Below, piece after piece: positions 45,280-57,546 of a stretch of DNA of 64,000 nt. The stretch covers positions 174,070,645 to 174,134,644 of the forward strand of contig NC_090319.1 of NCBI RefSeq assembly GCF_040869045.1, given 5' to 3'. The stretch's first letter is position 1, and the number at the start of each line of letters is the position of its first letter. This DNA comes from Eurosta solidaginis (taxonomy: Eukaryota; Arthropoda; Insecta; Diptera; Tephritidae). Position numbers and translations under genes: made by a program. Under the pieces are notes generated by a model, which saw only the letters and a list, made by a program, of their open reading frames with translations, was not told where the DNA came from and did no database searches.

Positions 45280-46561
45280 ATGGTCGAGCTAAATTGGATT
45301 TATTACCTGAAGAAGGAAGATCTTTTGACATACGCGGCCGAGTTTAGATTCAACAAAAGCGGAACCGTCGACGAGTTTAGGAAAGAGTTCGCCCAATTTG
45401 TTAAACAAATACCGAGCTACGAAACACGTTTCGCAGAGTTGGAAAAAAGCATTCCAAAACAACATTACCACTAATCAACAAGGTCAAGGCAGCAGTGGAA
45501 CCGCTTCCGGAAGTCGACCAGGGACCCCGGTGAACAACATTGAAAGCGTAAGCATACCTGCGATACCTAATATGTCATATCAATTTCCAGGACAACTTAC
45601 CCAACCCCCGTCTACCGTCTGCATAATGGAACGAGCACGAAAATGGGGAATTAAGTACAATGGCAAAGGTGACCCACTGAGTTTCGTCGAGACAGTAGAA
45701 GAGCTGGCGGAGGGATATGAAGTGGACCTTAATTTACTCCCGCGAGCGCTACCAGAATTATTCAAGGACCGAGCCCTTGTATGGCTGCGGAACAATAATC
45801 ATCACTGGAGCGAATGGAACAGTTTTAAACATGACTTTTTACGCTTCTTCTTGAGCGCATCATACTTCGAAAGGCTGGAAGACGAGATACGTCAGCGAAC
45901 ACAATGACCACGAGAGTCGTTGAAGGATTACGTTTTGGAACTACAGAACCTCATGAGACACGCGAACCCCACCGATGAACAAAGACTGCAAAGAATATAC
46001 CGAAACTGCCGCAGTGAGTATCAAATATATATAAAGCGAACTGAATTTCAGACGCTTGAAGGCTTGGTGATTCTGGCAGAGGACTTCGAAAATATCACAA
46101 ATGGCAGAGATGCGCAGAGAGTAGTGGCAAGGGCACTTCCAGCAAGGCGTCCAGATGACCGGCATTTTTTCATACAAGAATTACCAGATGTAGAACCAAG
46201 TAGCAGGATTTGCAATGGCAACACACAGCGAAGTAACCCACCAACAAGACATCCGTATACGAATCCCAGGACCGCGTACAAGCGATGTGGTGAAGTGCCT
46301 ATGCGTGACGCAATGAACGTCGAGACTTTTGATGGGAATGTGGTCGGCACAACATTCTCACAAAAAATTGTTGCCGCGGATCATTGGGAAACGACCGGAG
46401 ACTCGATCAGACCCGAGGGGTGGGGTCTCCAGCAATACAAATTCGGGAGGCCAAACTATTTTGAAGCAAACAGGAGGGCGTATTTTTCCGAAGTAAATAT
46501 AAATGGCTGCAAAGTAACACCAACAGTAGATACGAAGCCAAGTGATATTGGGCGATGGTAG
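45280..46561 (+). pseudogene. Ty3-type gag (Arc-like capsid), broken
   Basis: A start at 45280 follows the primer-binding site by about 60 bases. The first frame reads MVELNWIYYLKKEDLLTYAA and ends at 45474; reading continues in another frame through a Ser/Gly/Thr-rich linker, then the capsid core KWGIKYNGKGDPLSFVETVE near 45650, LFKDRALVWL near 45765 and DFLRFFLSASYFERLEDEI near 45835. A stop at 45905 is followed by KDYVLELQNLMRH and YIKRTEFQTLEGLVILAEDF. These features match the Retrotrans_gag capsid fold related to insect Arc proteins, which form shells around element RNA. No intact zinc knuckle was found before the protease. Confidence 0.7.
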
Positions 46562-49496
46562 AGCCAGCACGATAAAGGAAGCAACAGTGGCAAATGTAGA
46601 GATTAAGAAAGAGAAGTACAATAGCAAAATACTCGTTCTTCCAGGGCTAATAGAAGAAGTTGTCATCGGTATGGATATACTTGCCAGGGCAAACACATCG
46701 TTAAGTTTCGGCGGTCACACGGTAACGCTACAAACAGAAGAGGCAATCAAAAACACGGTTATGTGCAGGACAATAACTGAGGCAGGCGATCCCGATGTAA
46801 ATTATACGAAAGGACTAACTACGTACCTACAAAGACCGTCTGAAAACACTACAAGAGTTAAGGATTTCCTAGAGGAACAGATTCTTAGCTTCGATAATAT
46901 GACTGGTACCTCAAACATCGCGGCGCATAAAATAATCATGAGTGATGATCGGCCGATAAAACAAAGATACTTTCCACGGAATCCGAAGATGCAGGAAACC
47001 AGTAAGTAATATACGGCATTTACTGTACCTGGACGCGGGCTGATTCAATGGCGCGTGAAACCATTTGGTCTTCATTCAGCACCCGCAACATTTCAACGGT
47101 CATTAGATCAAGTAATCGGCCCCGAATTAGAACCGAACGCATTCTCATACCTAGATGACATCATAATTACAAGATGAACCCTAGAGGAGCATATTAAACA
47201 TCTAACGGAAGTGTTTAAACGCCTACGAAAAGCAAATTCAAGAATCAACGCGGAAAAGTGCGAATTTTTCAAGAAGCAACTGAAGTATCTGGGACATGTC
47301 GTTAGCGAAAAGGGTATACACACGGACCCAGAAAAAGTAGCAGCGATTAAAGAATCGCAAGCACCGACAAACGTAAGAGAATTAAGACAATTTTTAGGTA
47401 TAGCATCTTGGTACCGGCTATTCGTACCAGAGTTTTCAATAATAGCGCATCCGCTGACAGCCATGTTAAAGAAGGGTAACAGATGGAAATGGACAGACGC
47501 GAGTGATTTTGGACTAGGAGCGGTCCTCACACAGGAGCTATACGACGCAGAGCGGGTAATCGCGTACGCTAGCCGCCGCTTCAAAAAAGCAGAAATTAAT
47601 TATTCAACCATGAAGAAATAGTGTTTGGCCATTGTATGGGCTATACGCAAAATGCGACCATATCTGGAGGGCTACGAATTCACGGTAATCACGGAACACT
47701 TATCATTGAATGGTTGAACGCCATCGAAAGTCCTTCGGGACGTATTGTGAGATGGGCGTTGGAGTTGCAACAATACTCGTTCGATGTATAGTACAGGAAA
47801 GGTAAGCTGAACGTAGTAGCGGATGCACTGTCACGACAGCCGCAAGACGCACAACTCAACAGACTGGAACACGAAAACGGAACATCTTGTAAATGGCTTA
47901 AAAAAAGGAAGAAGGAAGGGAAACGAAACCCAGAGAAGTTTACAGACGACAGTCCAAGCGCCGGGCATATGGTTATCCGGAAGACAAAAGCTCGAGCAGC
48001 CACAAGGTATTACTGGCCAGGAATGTTTCGCGATATAAAACGGTATGTACAACAATGCCCAACCTGTTAAATTTACAAGCCTAATCAACAGCAAGCAGCG
48101 GCGAAAAAAAAAAATTAATAAATGTAAGGCGCGATAACCTCCGAAGAGATTTTAGGTCGATCTTCTCTTCCAATTTTCGACGTGCTCCTTTTGATTTTTC
48201 CTACAAATTGGCCGAATGGGACCTACATGTTTTATGCCGACTCCGAACGGCATCTGCAAGGCAGATTAGTTTTCACTGAGAGCTTTTCATGGCAGAAATA
48301 CACTCGGAGCGCTTGCCAAACACTGCCGAGGGGCGACCCCGCTTAGAAAATTTTCCTTCTAATTGAAAAACCGCATTTATAAAATTTTTGACGTTGCTTT
48401 GCCCGGGGAGTGAACCCAGGGCATTCGGTGTGGTAGGCGGAGCACGCTAGCATCACACCACGGTGGCCGCCACCGCAGCGGCGAAAATGTTAACCGAAAT
48501 TCGAGAAGAACCGTGGGCAACGGTGTGCGCAGTTTTCGTTGGACCATTACCACGTTCAAAGCACGGAATACCATGGTTCTAGTATTTCTAGATCGTTTCA
48601 CCAAGTGGGTAGAGATCGTACCATTACGTAAGGCAACAGCGGATAGCGTCATCAAAGCATTTACAGACCGTATATTATCACGATTCCGAAGGTCATCATT
48701 ACAGACAACGGCGCCCAGTTCACGAGCAGACAATTCAAGAGACTCCTTCAGGACTATGGAGTAAAGCACCAATTAACAGCACCCTATACACCACAAGAGA
48801 ACCCAAAGGAGAGGGCAAACCGAAACATCAAACGGATGTTAGCACAATTCAGGGAAAGGAACAACGCAACTGGGACGAGTTATTGTTAGCACTAAATTCG
48901 AGTGTGTGCGAGGGTACAGCGCGGCATTCTTGGTACAAGGACGAGAGCCACGGATCCCCAACGCCCTATACGACGATCGAATATTTGGCACAGGCGAGGC
49001 CACAACAACGGCAAATGAAAAAGTAGCCAAAAATAAGGAGATATTTCAAATGTTATGAAGAAACCAGCAACGTGCGTCAGCAGAACAGGCACGACATTAT
49101 AATTTGCGGAGAAGGAAGTGGATTCCGGCGCTAGGAGACATAGTTTTGGTAAAGGAACACCATCTGTCTAAGGCACCCGACAACTATGCGGCCAAACTAG
49201 CACCAAAATTCAGCGGGCCCCATAGAATCACGAATTTTATTTCGTCAGTCATCGTCGAACTGGACAAAACGTTTCAAGGCAAGAAGAGAACAGCGCATCT
49301 AAGCGAGCTTAAACCATTTTATAAAAAGAAGTTAATTAACGGGATAAGCGAAATCGCAACAAAACCCTCCACAGATGCCCATCTACATCTTTGCAAACAC
49401 AACCGAAAAGTAAAATTACCGAAAACTACAAAGGAAGGCGTAGCACGAAGAAATCTGATGGCAAACCACAATATGAACAAGTTTCATAAATTTTAA
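46542..49496 (+). pseudogene. Ty3-type pol, broken and internally deleted
   Basis: Visible parts: a protease end with VVIGMDIL near 46660; the reverse transcriptase N-terminus with IKQRYFPRNPKMQE near 46957; after a deletion that removes the first catalytic block, TFQRSLDQVIG and SYLDDIIIT near 47145-47175; a tether with LRQFLGIASWYR near 47380; RNase H with DASDFGLGAVL near 47500 and KLNVVADALSRQ near 47805; an integrase zinc region ending YVQQCPTC near 48050; a SINE; the integrase core with WATVCAVFVGPLP near 48508, a shifted FLDRFTKWVEIVPLRKATAD near 48580 and TDNGAQFTS in yet another frame near 48702; and a C-terminal chromodomain-like segment GDIVLVKE and LSELKPFYKKK near 49130-49330. 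Many frameshifts and stops. Confidence 0.8.
48108..48474 (-). mobile_element. tRNA-derived SINE, copy 3, with 13-bp TSD
   Basis: GCAGCGGCGAAAA stands at 48095-48107 and 48475-48487. The head on the minus strand, GGCGGCCACCGTGGTGTGAT, and box B-like GGTTCACTCCCC are retained. It interrupts the integrase of the Ty3-type element between the zinc-binding and core domains, so it inserted after that element. Confidence 0.92.
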
Positions 49497-49759
49497 TCAT
49501 TTCCCCAATAATTATTACAATTATATTAATTTTATTTTCTATAATATTATTATTAGTTTTAAGAATAATGCTCTAATAATCATAATAGCACTATTGATGA
49601 TCATAGGAATAATCACAATAATAGTAACCATCACATTTATATTATAATACTGGTAACAAAATTTTTTCCCAACGGCAACCCTAATCTGGTACACGCCAAA
49701 GCAATGCTTATCTACTCCGTCTACAATAAACATCATCCCCAAACAAATCACAACTGACT

Positions 49760-50075
49760 AACAATTACAACAACAAACAACACATTCAAACACGAAATAT
49801 AAATGCAGTGGTACAACAACAGCAAACACAAGCAATACAATAAAGGGCAAATGCACGCGCATACAAACAGTAACTAACATAAGTAATTGAAAATATCACA
49901 GCTACATGGTACAACAACAAACAACGCAAGCAAGCACGAAATTAAAAGATAAAGGGGTACAACAACAACAAACACTAGCAATACAAGAAAGGGCAAAGAC
50001 ACGAGGATACCGACAGCAACATAAGAATTGCAAGGTATTCAAACTACAGTAGTACAACAATAAAGGTTAACATAA
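49760..50075. repeat. CAACAA-rich imperfect repeats in the 3' internal region
   Basis: Three to four imperfect units of about 65-100 bases repeat GGTACAACAACA(A/G)CAAACA, CAATACAA(T/G)AAAGGGCAAA and CACG. They lie between the pol stop and the polypurine tract and encode nothing recognisable. Confidence 0.6.
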
Positions 50076-50323
50076 CTTAAGAAGGAATAATTATTTGGTG
50101 ACAACAACAACAAGTAAGAAATTAGCAAACTCACACTTACATTTGTCCACATAAACATACGAAATTTTGCGAAATGGGAAACCTTAGGAAATTTAAAGAA
50201 GGAAATACCAACACGGTTTCGGTTATGATTAGATGGTTTTGGACAAAATTTACAGCTTTCACGCGATGACAACGGATCAAAAGAGGCGGCGAGGTAACAA
50301 TAATGAGCCGGAAGTAAGGGGGA

Positions 50324-51216
50324 TGTGAAGACCCCAAAATTACAGGCTTTTGGGCCTCCACAAATTTTGATTTTTATTGTAGATAATACAATTTCACATT
50401 AAAATTATAAATTTAATTATAATAATTTATATATTATGGAATGAAATTAATTTACTTATAAATATATGTACACACATTTTGAATTATATATACTTTGTAC
50501 AATCATACATATATTTTAAAACATATATAATGATAATACATATTAAATTATATATAGGGGATGAAAACTTTTATTGCAGAGTGTAAGAACTCACATAATT
50601 ATGCACAAACATACATATTTACGTAAAAGCGAACAAGGAGAAATGGAGTTGTCAAACTATAGTGAACACACCTGCATTTATTTAGCTTAGTTATAAGAAC
50701 TTTTATTGTAAAGCAACGGAAGCCGACTCAAAAATCATATAAAAGGAGCGGCAAATTCAAGAACAAGGGACTTTTGGCTTAGAAGTAGTAGAGTGAGGTA
50801 TATGGTGGGCTGTGTTGAACATCCACTACGGAGCAGCTGGTGGTGCCGAACTTCAGCCGTTTATGATAGGTATACCGCCGAGTCATGTAAAACGTTCGAC
50901 GACTACGTATTTTACTAGGGATCCGGTGAGTTGTGTAAAACGCTCACCGATTACGTATTTTACTAAGGATCCGGTGAGTTGTGTAAAACGCTCACTGATT
51001 ACGTTAATTCACCAGGCATACCACGGAGGAGTGTAAAATACTCGGTGATCAAACATATTATAATCACATACGTATATACATATGTATATAGATGTTCCGA
51101 AGGATTGAAATAAATGATCATTTTTTATAACGTTTAACTAACATCTTTTATTGTATAGGCTAACCATTCGCTGAGTTATACCCCAGCTATATACCCGACT
51201 AACGGGGTTCGTTACA
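50324..51216 (+). repeat. 3' LTR of the Ty3-type element, 893 bp
   Basis: Starts TGTGAAGACC right after the polypurine tract and ends GGGTTCGTTACA, followed by CTGT. TATAAAA is at 50738-50744. The hairpin repeats recur at 50877-51050, with repeats 3 and 4 less regular than in the left LTR. Confidence 0.92.
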
Positions 51217-51220
51217 CTGT

Positions 51221-51375
51221 TTATTCAATAGCAATTTCGTGAGCCTTGGACTGAGTTATGCCTTCAATAATAAGCGAACGTTTCCTAAACGCGTTTAGCA
51301 AAATCAGTATAATTGTTATTATTTACTTGTAAAGCTGCGATTCTTCCAGCCACAACTTTCTGTCTTCTTGTCTGG
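51221..51375 (-). pseudogene. mdg1/412-like gag, 5' part beyond the nested insertion
   Basis: The minus strand reads RRQKVVAGR-like sequence, then NAFRKRSLIIEGITQSKAHE and IAIE up to the insertion point. Skipping the nested element (and one copy of the CTGT duplication) the reading continues into VNGCPLNARI at 44300, as expected of one gag domain. The upstream remainder of the mdg1-like element is missing where the LOA-type LINE begins near 51385. Confidence 0.6.
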
Positions 51376-51483
51376 TTTTGTACGGTTAGGTGGTAGCTGC
51401 CCTCATAAGTATAGCTCACTTGGACAACACGAAGATCCGTTGTGATACCACATACACCAAAAATAACGGTGACTTAAATCTAG

Positions 51484-54400
51484 CTACTTAGAGAATCGTT
51501 GAGTAGCAACGATAAAGCCCCGAATGATACCGATCTCAACTTTGGATGAATCCTCGGGAGATTCAAGTGAGTCACGACCGAAGTACTTTCGCCTAGTTCT
51601 GGCAAAAGCTGGGCAATCAAACATAAAGTAATTTGGTGATTCCACCTCATCATCCTCCATACAGCTGCAGCAGGATGGAGTTTCCAGTATATTGAGACGT
51701 ACCGCATGGATACCCATCGGACAGTTTCCTGTAAAAACCCCAATGACCATTGATAGGTGAGCCTTAGTGAACCCAATTATTTCAGCAGACCTCTTGCCAT
51801 CCACTTTCGGCCAGAAAGATCTTGCTACCCTGCAAGACGTGGTGTCAACCCAACGTTTACTGAGCTGACTCGAGGCTCAGCTATGGAGGAGTATCCATAG
51901 GTGGCCAGCGGAATCCCGAAATCCCTACAGCCATCTTCATCCGGTTCAGTTGTACAGATGCAGGCTAAGAGATCCGCTTGACAGTTACCCGGGATATCAC
52001 TATGGCCCGGGACCCAGATAATCTTAATTGTAAAATAATTCGATGCAATCGCAAGCGAGGTCAGGCACACCCAACCCACCCTCGATCGCACTGTAGTTGA
52101 GCTCAAGGCCTTGATAGCCACTTGGCTATCAGAGTGATATTAAATTCCCTAACCGCAGTAGCAGTGGATAGCATTCCATCCACCGCATCCTTAATCGCAG
52201 CAACTTCCGCTTGGAATACACTGCAGTGATCAGCCTAAACTTGTGGCTTACATATAGCTCTTGACAAAAGACCTCCCCGCCAACCTTTCCGTCCAACTTC
52301 GACCCATCCATGAACAAGTTAACCGGTCCCATGCCCCAGATAATTCCTCGTCCCCACTCCTCCCTCGTGGGAAAGACTGGGGTGAAGTTTGCATAGGGAG
52401 CGGTCATCGGCATACAATAGTCCGTCCTGTCCGGGATAAAGTCGAAACAAGTAAGAAGGCTAGAGTGTCCGAAGTCAGAAAGCACATAACCCATATCACG
52501 AAGTCTGACCAACGACCGGGCCGCGGCTGCTTTTCCCGCAATATCTACTGGGTATATGTTCAGTATGACATTCAATGCCAAGGTAGGTGTTGTTCTCAGA
52601 GCGCCACTGAAACCAATGAGTGCCGTCCGTTGCACTAACACTAATATTTTGGAGTTGCTCGCCGTGTCCAGTGCTTTCCACCAGACCAGCACCCCATATA
52701 GCAGAATCGGTTTGACCACCATCCCATAAAGCCAGTGTACTACTTCTGGCGACAGTTCCCATCCCTTTCCGATAGCCCCTCTGCAGCAGTACAAGGTAAC
52801 GGCGGCCTTCCTGACCCGATCTTCCACATTGGGTCTCCAGGACAGTTTCTTGTCTAAAACAATCCCCAAGTAGTTAACCAGATCAGAAAGTACCAACGGT
52901 ACCTCACCAATCGAGGGAGTTCTGAAATCGGGCATCTTATATCTCCTTGTAAAAAGAACCAATTCCGTTTTTCTCGGGTTGACCGCCAATCCACATGATT
53001 CAGCCCACCTAGCCACAGTATCCTGGTAGCCCTGCAGAACATCGCGCAGGGTGCCCAGAAATCTGCCTCTGACTAGGATAGCGAGGTCATCTGCATAGGC
53101 AACCACCCGACAACCATTGGTCTCCAGCTTCACAAGACTGCTACAACGCAGAGCAGGGGAGATAGGAACCCCCTGTGGCGTGTCCCTGCACACCTTCCTC
53201 TTAATTATGGCCCCTCCCCACTCCGCTGCGACAATTCTGCTTTTGCTTTAAAATCGAATGGAGGGCCGTTTCCGTCGATCTGCCCTTGCAGTACGCATGC
53301 TGTGAAGCCGACAGTAACCCCCGAGGTATCCTTTCCCGTAGGTACGGGTGAATCAACCGCTCAAACGTCTTAAGAAGAAACGACGAGAGACTGATTGGCC
53401 TGAAATCCTTAAGCGATATATGAGAGCTTCTGCCGACCTTCGGAATGAAAGTAACCCTAACCGTGTGCCAAGACTTCTGGATATAGTTAAGCCTGAGGCA
53501 GTTAGTGTAGATGGTGGCCAACCAGCGGCAGGAAGTCCCCAAAGGCTTTTGAAGTTGCGCAGGAATGATTCCATCCGGGCTCGGAGACTTGTAGGGCTTG
53601 AACGACCTGTAAAGAAAGTTAAAAATGATTGAGAGACGAGCGCTGATGAGTAGCGTTTGATAGCAATTGTTCTTTATTGACGAAATTCATTACTATTTAT
53701 ACAAAAGTTCTTAACCTATACATATGTACATACTTACATTAATATTTACATACTAGAGGTGCATGACTCAATAGTGAGAAATGGTGTGTCGCAAATTATT
53801 ATATTGACCTACATATTGTCAATATGATTCCCGCTTGAGCAGTTTGGTATGACGCATCAATGCATTGGGCGATTTGGCAAATGCGAGTGAACTCATGGTG
53901 GTTGTCTGGGTCAATTAGATATGAACGTTTGTTTGTAAGTATATTTGTAACTTTAAGCGTGTTTGAAATGGGGTGATTTCCACGCAATACTACAGACCCT
54001 ATAGCCCAGGTTATTTGACTTTCCCGTATTGGAATGACAGGCACTTCTGCATGGCCAACGACTGCCGACCATGCAGGCGAAGATCCCCGCGCAATTGGGA
54101 CATCGGGAAAATTATTATCCAGTAAAAGCTTTAGCGCCTCCTCGCTACTCATCGAGCAGTCCCCACCCCATCCCTAAGATACCCCAGAGGAGCGGGATTC
54201 CTAGAGTGTATTTTTCTAAGCCTCGCAGATTCATTGCAGCCTTCTACGTTTTCGCAGAAGCTTCGCCATGAATCTCGCTTGGCTATCCTTATTTCATATT
54301 TATAAATCCCCAGACTCACCTTATAGGGCTCCCAGTCCGAGGGTAATTTACTCCTCCTGGCTCTGTTGCAGAGCCGCCGACTGGACACTCTTAGGTCGTC

Positions 54401-55361
54401 ACGAGAATCCGACCACCAGGGCGGCTTGCCCTTCCCCCTGTAAGTTTCCAATGGACAGGACAATTGAAAGGCGCTATTGCTTGCGGAGGTGACGTTTTCC
54501 ACCAGAACGTCTATCTCAGATTCGGACAGGTCCGAACTAACGGTAAGCACCGAAGGCAACAGCTCTCCCAGCTTCCTACAATACAAGTCCCAGTTAGTAC
54601 TTTTGTGGTTCCTAAAAGATATTTTACCGGGACGTTCTTCGTTCAGCGAGAACTGAATATATCGGTGATCAGAGAAGCAGTACTCGTTGAGAACCCTCTA
54701 GCCAGATATCCGACCTTCCAGTTCTCTACTAACCAGGGTGAGGTCCAGGACCTCCTCTCTTACCGCAGTAAAAAAAGTCGGGTCATTCCCCCTATTACAT
54801 ATACAAAGCCCCTCATCTACAATAAAAGTAAAGAAAGACTCACCTCTAGTGTTGGTATCCGAGCTTCCCCAGATGCTATGAAGGGCATTAGCATCGGCAC
54901 CGATGATCAGGCCAACACCTATCTGCCTTGCCTCAGCGGTGATTTCGCCCAGCATTGCAGATGGTGGTCCCGCTATGTCCCCATGGGGGCATGTACGCTG
55001 AGGCCACCCACATTTCATTACTGCCTCGCTCGAGGCAGACCGTGGTTAAGTCAGCATTGCTGAAATTAGAGAGAATAAAAACTTGAATCTCTTTTTTAAC
55101 AAGCGCACAGGATCTAAGCCTACCTGCCTCCTCATGAACCAAGGTGTTGAATTTTCCAGTCCTTAATCCAAAAATCTTTCTGCCGTTACTACTCAGCCAC
55201 AGCTCCTGGACAAGGACTATATCCACTCCGCCTTTTTCAAGGCAGAGCAACAAATTTTCGGAAGCCGCCTTAGAGTGCTGAAGATTGATTTGACGAATTT
55301 CCATCCAAACCGCTACTCTTCCGCACCCCACACTTGGTGGATTCGTGTTAGTCTTGTCCAT
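51484..55361 (-). pseudogene. LOA-type LINE ORF2 (endonuclease, RT, RNase H), broken
   Basis: In order: endonuclease with IRQINLQHSKAAS near 55300, VLVQELWL near 55215, GADANALHSIWGS near 54900, LDLTLVSREL near 54740 and an intact SDH near 54675; a linker with PPWWSDSRDDLR near 54415 and AKRDSWRSF; RT with YKSPSPDGIIP near 53590, FRPISLSSFLLKTFERL near 53400, AYCKGRSTETAL near 53290; then a deletion that removes the block with the first catalytic Asp; VAYADDLAIL near 53105; NYLGIVLDKKLSW near 52870; RNase H with LFMDGSKLDGK near 52318, KALSS near 52110 and WVPGHSDIPGNCQAD near 52010; a tail with GNCPMGIHAVRL and cysteines, ending at 51484. Frameshifts and the deletion make it nonfunctional. 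Confidence 0.8.
53608..53994 (-). mobile_element. 387-bp solo LTR, TSD GACC
   Basis: GACC stands at 53604-53607 and 53995-53998. Between them the sequence begins (minus strand) TGTAGTATTGCGTGG and ends TTTCTTTACA, i.e. TG...CA. Removing it with one GACC restores the LINE reading frame (WAIGS followed by FKPYKSPSPDG). On the minus strand it has TATAAATAG and then AATAAAGA, the order of an LTR promoter and polyadenylation signal. No internal element region is present, so it is a solo LTR from recombination. Confidence 0.9.
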
Positions 55362-55880
55362 TCTAAAAAGTCTCCCGTCAAAGCCGCTATCCGGAGCCGA
55401 TTGTGTAGTCGCCCTTCAACGGTCTCGTGGTTATCTATGCTACGCAGGGAGTCCACGCGAGGGTCGACGCAGGCAAAATTTTCAACCGCATCTACACAAC
55501 CAACTTAACGACGATGGAGCCGGAACGTATATTGAGGCCCGCCACGGTTTTAACGGGACGTGGGCAGGTGCAGCATTAGCCTACCAGCCATTTCGGTGAG
55601 GTTTCACCCCGACCTACTGAGGTGGCAGAATACCGCACCTACCAGCCCAAAGCCATCAGGTCCACAACAGAGTCAAAATCAAAATTCCTAACAATCCAGT
55701 TCGTCACCGTTGTGTACTGATCTTGATCCTTAACAGGGTCCTTCCTCGCCTGAGCTTGGCACAATGACTCAGGGGTGCGGGTTTTATCAAGTTGTCCTCT
55801 CCAGATCCGCCATTATCAATAGAAGCAGGGGCACCTCGTGCAGGGCGTGATAACTAATCACGTGCGACAATTCGCCACTA
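55362..55880 (-). pseudogene. LINE ORF1 remnant and leader, poorly recognisable
   Basis: Minus-strand translation here gives only short pieces between stops, with words such as TRPLKGDYTIGSG and VTNWIVRNFDFDSVVDLM. Its position before the endonuclease makes ORF1 the likely identity. I cannot name a domain. Confidence 0.4.
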
Positions 55881-56378
55881 TGGTTAAGGGGGCACCGTAC
55901 ATAAATTTACCTTACCTTTTTTTTGGTATGTGGCTGTGGGTACGGCTGGGTTGGCGATGTTAGGCTGATGATGGTGGTACCTGCTTTTCCTGGCGGGATA
56001 TAGCTGTGGTAGTGATAGCGGTGGCACTCGATCCTTTGGTGGATCTTCTTCAGAGATATTGTTTGGTGAGATCTTGTTACGTGCACAACCCACTTGCGGA
56101 AAACCAATCTCGATGGTATATATATGGCTATGCAAGTCTGATTAAATAAGCGTGGCACTTGGGGTATTGTAAAGGTATTGAGCCGGAACTATAAACGTTA
56201 CGCGAATGAAAGGGCACTTTCTTTATTCCAAAGCAAAAACTATTTTTTATTGAAAACAAAGCGATTTAAAATTTTTATTCCAGTTTTAGAGAATTTGGTG
56301 TCACACCGCAATGGTTTTTTCTCTGAAGTTAAATTTTTGTTAATTCTCTTTCGTAAGCGTCACAAACTAAGCTCAAAA

Positions 56379-57540
56379 ATGAGTGACGAGGAAACCAGAC
56401 AAAGTAAAACGGTTAAAAGATTTAAATTCTCGTCTGCCCCCAAAAAAATTTATTTCCGAAACAGACAATTTCATGGAATATTGTGCTCGGTTTAGGTCGA
56501 TGTCCCTCCAAGACAACACTGAGTCTTCTCTCAACATAAAAAACTCGAATATGGAAAAATTATGGAATATAGTCTAACACGCTTTCGATAAAATTGTCGA
56601 AACCCCAAATCAGGACCTGCCCGAAGATTTTCCAACATCTGCAAATAGCAAATACAGGTCCTGTCTCATAACATATGAAGACACAAAAGCCCAGAGAGAA
56701 GACCAGCTTCAGTTGCTTAAATAAGCAAATGCACCCGAGCCCCCTACCGTCACACCAGGTCCATCAGGCAACTCCGGTATTTCGCTAAAAATCCCTCCCT
56801 GCGATACCGAAATATTTTATGGTGGTTATGAAAAATGGCCCTCGTTTCGTGACATGTTCACAGCGGTTTACATCAACCACCCCAAACTCTCCCAAGCGCA
56901 AAAATTGTATCACCTCAGATACAAAACCCAAGGAAAGGCAGCTCAAATAGTCAGGCAGATCCCCTTGACTGACGCCAACTTCGCCTTAGCGTGGGAAGCC
57001 CTAAAGTCTCGATACGAGAACAGACGAGTTCTCGTAGATAACCAAATACGGGCCCTGATGAACTTAAAAACTATCACTACCGAAAATAGTGAGGATATAC
57101 AAAAGTTTGCAATCGTCGGTAAATAATTGCCTTCAAATTTTCGCCACGCAACAAGTCTCCACAGATAACTGGGACCCCATACTTATTTATCTGGTTACCT
57201 CTAAACTCGCAGAAAATACACTTACGTTGTGGGAGCAATCTCTAACCTCAAGAAGAGAACTTCCCAGCTGGTAACAAATGGACCAGTTCCTCACAACGCG
57301 ATACGAAGTGGTAGAAAGAGTTGATCAATGGCACCCAAGTAAAAGTAAATTCACTCCTCCTCAAACTAGGCCGCCATTTAAACCCCAACAGTCACATTCG
57401 TTTCCAAATAAATCGACCTCCCACACCCAGACTCATATGACAGAGCAGCGGACAATGTATAAGTGCGCTATGTGTAAAACCTCATCTCACCCCTTATAAG
57501 TTGCTTCAAATTTAAGAATCTGTCGACCTCTGATCGCAGA
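56379..57540 (+). pseudogene. BEL/Pao gag, broken
   Basis: ATG at 56379 opens MSDEETRQSK but the frame is lost within 20 codons. Other frames carry SETDNFMEYCARFRSMS near 56455, PPCDTEIFYGGYEKWPSFRDMF near 56795, LRYKTQGKAAQIVRQIPLTD near 56915, ALMNLKTI near 57055, and DNWDPILIYLVTSKLAENT near 57162. This is the DUF1759-type BEL capsid region. A zinc-knuckle beginning (YKCAMCKTSSHPL) ends at 57499. At least four frameshifts or stops interrupt it. Confidence 0.75.
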
Positions 57541-57546
57541 AGATTT

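Larger units (their letters stand above)
44306..51216 (+). mobile_element. Ty3-type LTR element, complete, TSD CTGT
   Basis: Two related LTRs (44306-45203 and 50324-51216) begin TGT(T/G)AAGACC and end GGGTTCGTTACA. CTGT flanks both ends (44302-44305 and 51217-51220). After the left LTR comes a primer-binding-like TGGAGCCCGAGCAGGGAC starting at 45206, similar to tRNA-Lys-type sites. Before the right LTR lies a polypurine tract GGAAGTAAGGGGGA (50310-50323). Gag and pol lie between. The LTRs differ at many positions, so the insertion is not recent, and the coding region is broken and carries a SINE. Confidence 0.92.
51385..55880 (-). mobile_element. LOA/R1-type LINE with RNase H, interrupted by a solo LTR
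   Basis: On the minus strand one reads, from about 55600 down: the end of ORF1, an endonuclease, a reverse transcriptase, an RNase H and a cysteine-rich tail, then a 3' noncoding stretch ending CTACCACCTAACC near 51385. RNase H in the polyprotein fits the LOA or I groups better than R1. A 387-bp solo LTR lies at 53608-53994. The 5' limit near 55880 is set by the start of BEL sequence and is approximate. Confidence 0.8.

Noticed and set aside
45280..46561. Domesticated Arc-like gene
   Set aside because: The capsid resembles insect Arc, but it lies between matching LTRs with pol behind it and is broken by frameshifts, so it is an element gag, not a host gene.
53799..54152. 117-codon minus-strand frame that looked like a novel protein tail
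   Set aside because: The first half is LINE sequence; the second half reads into the solo LTR, whose ends and GACC duplication explain the junction.
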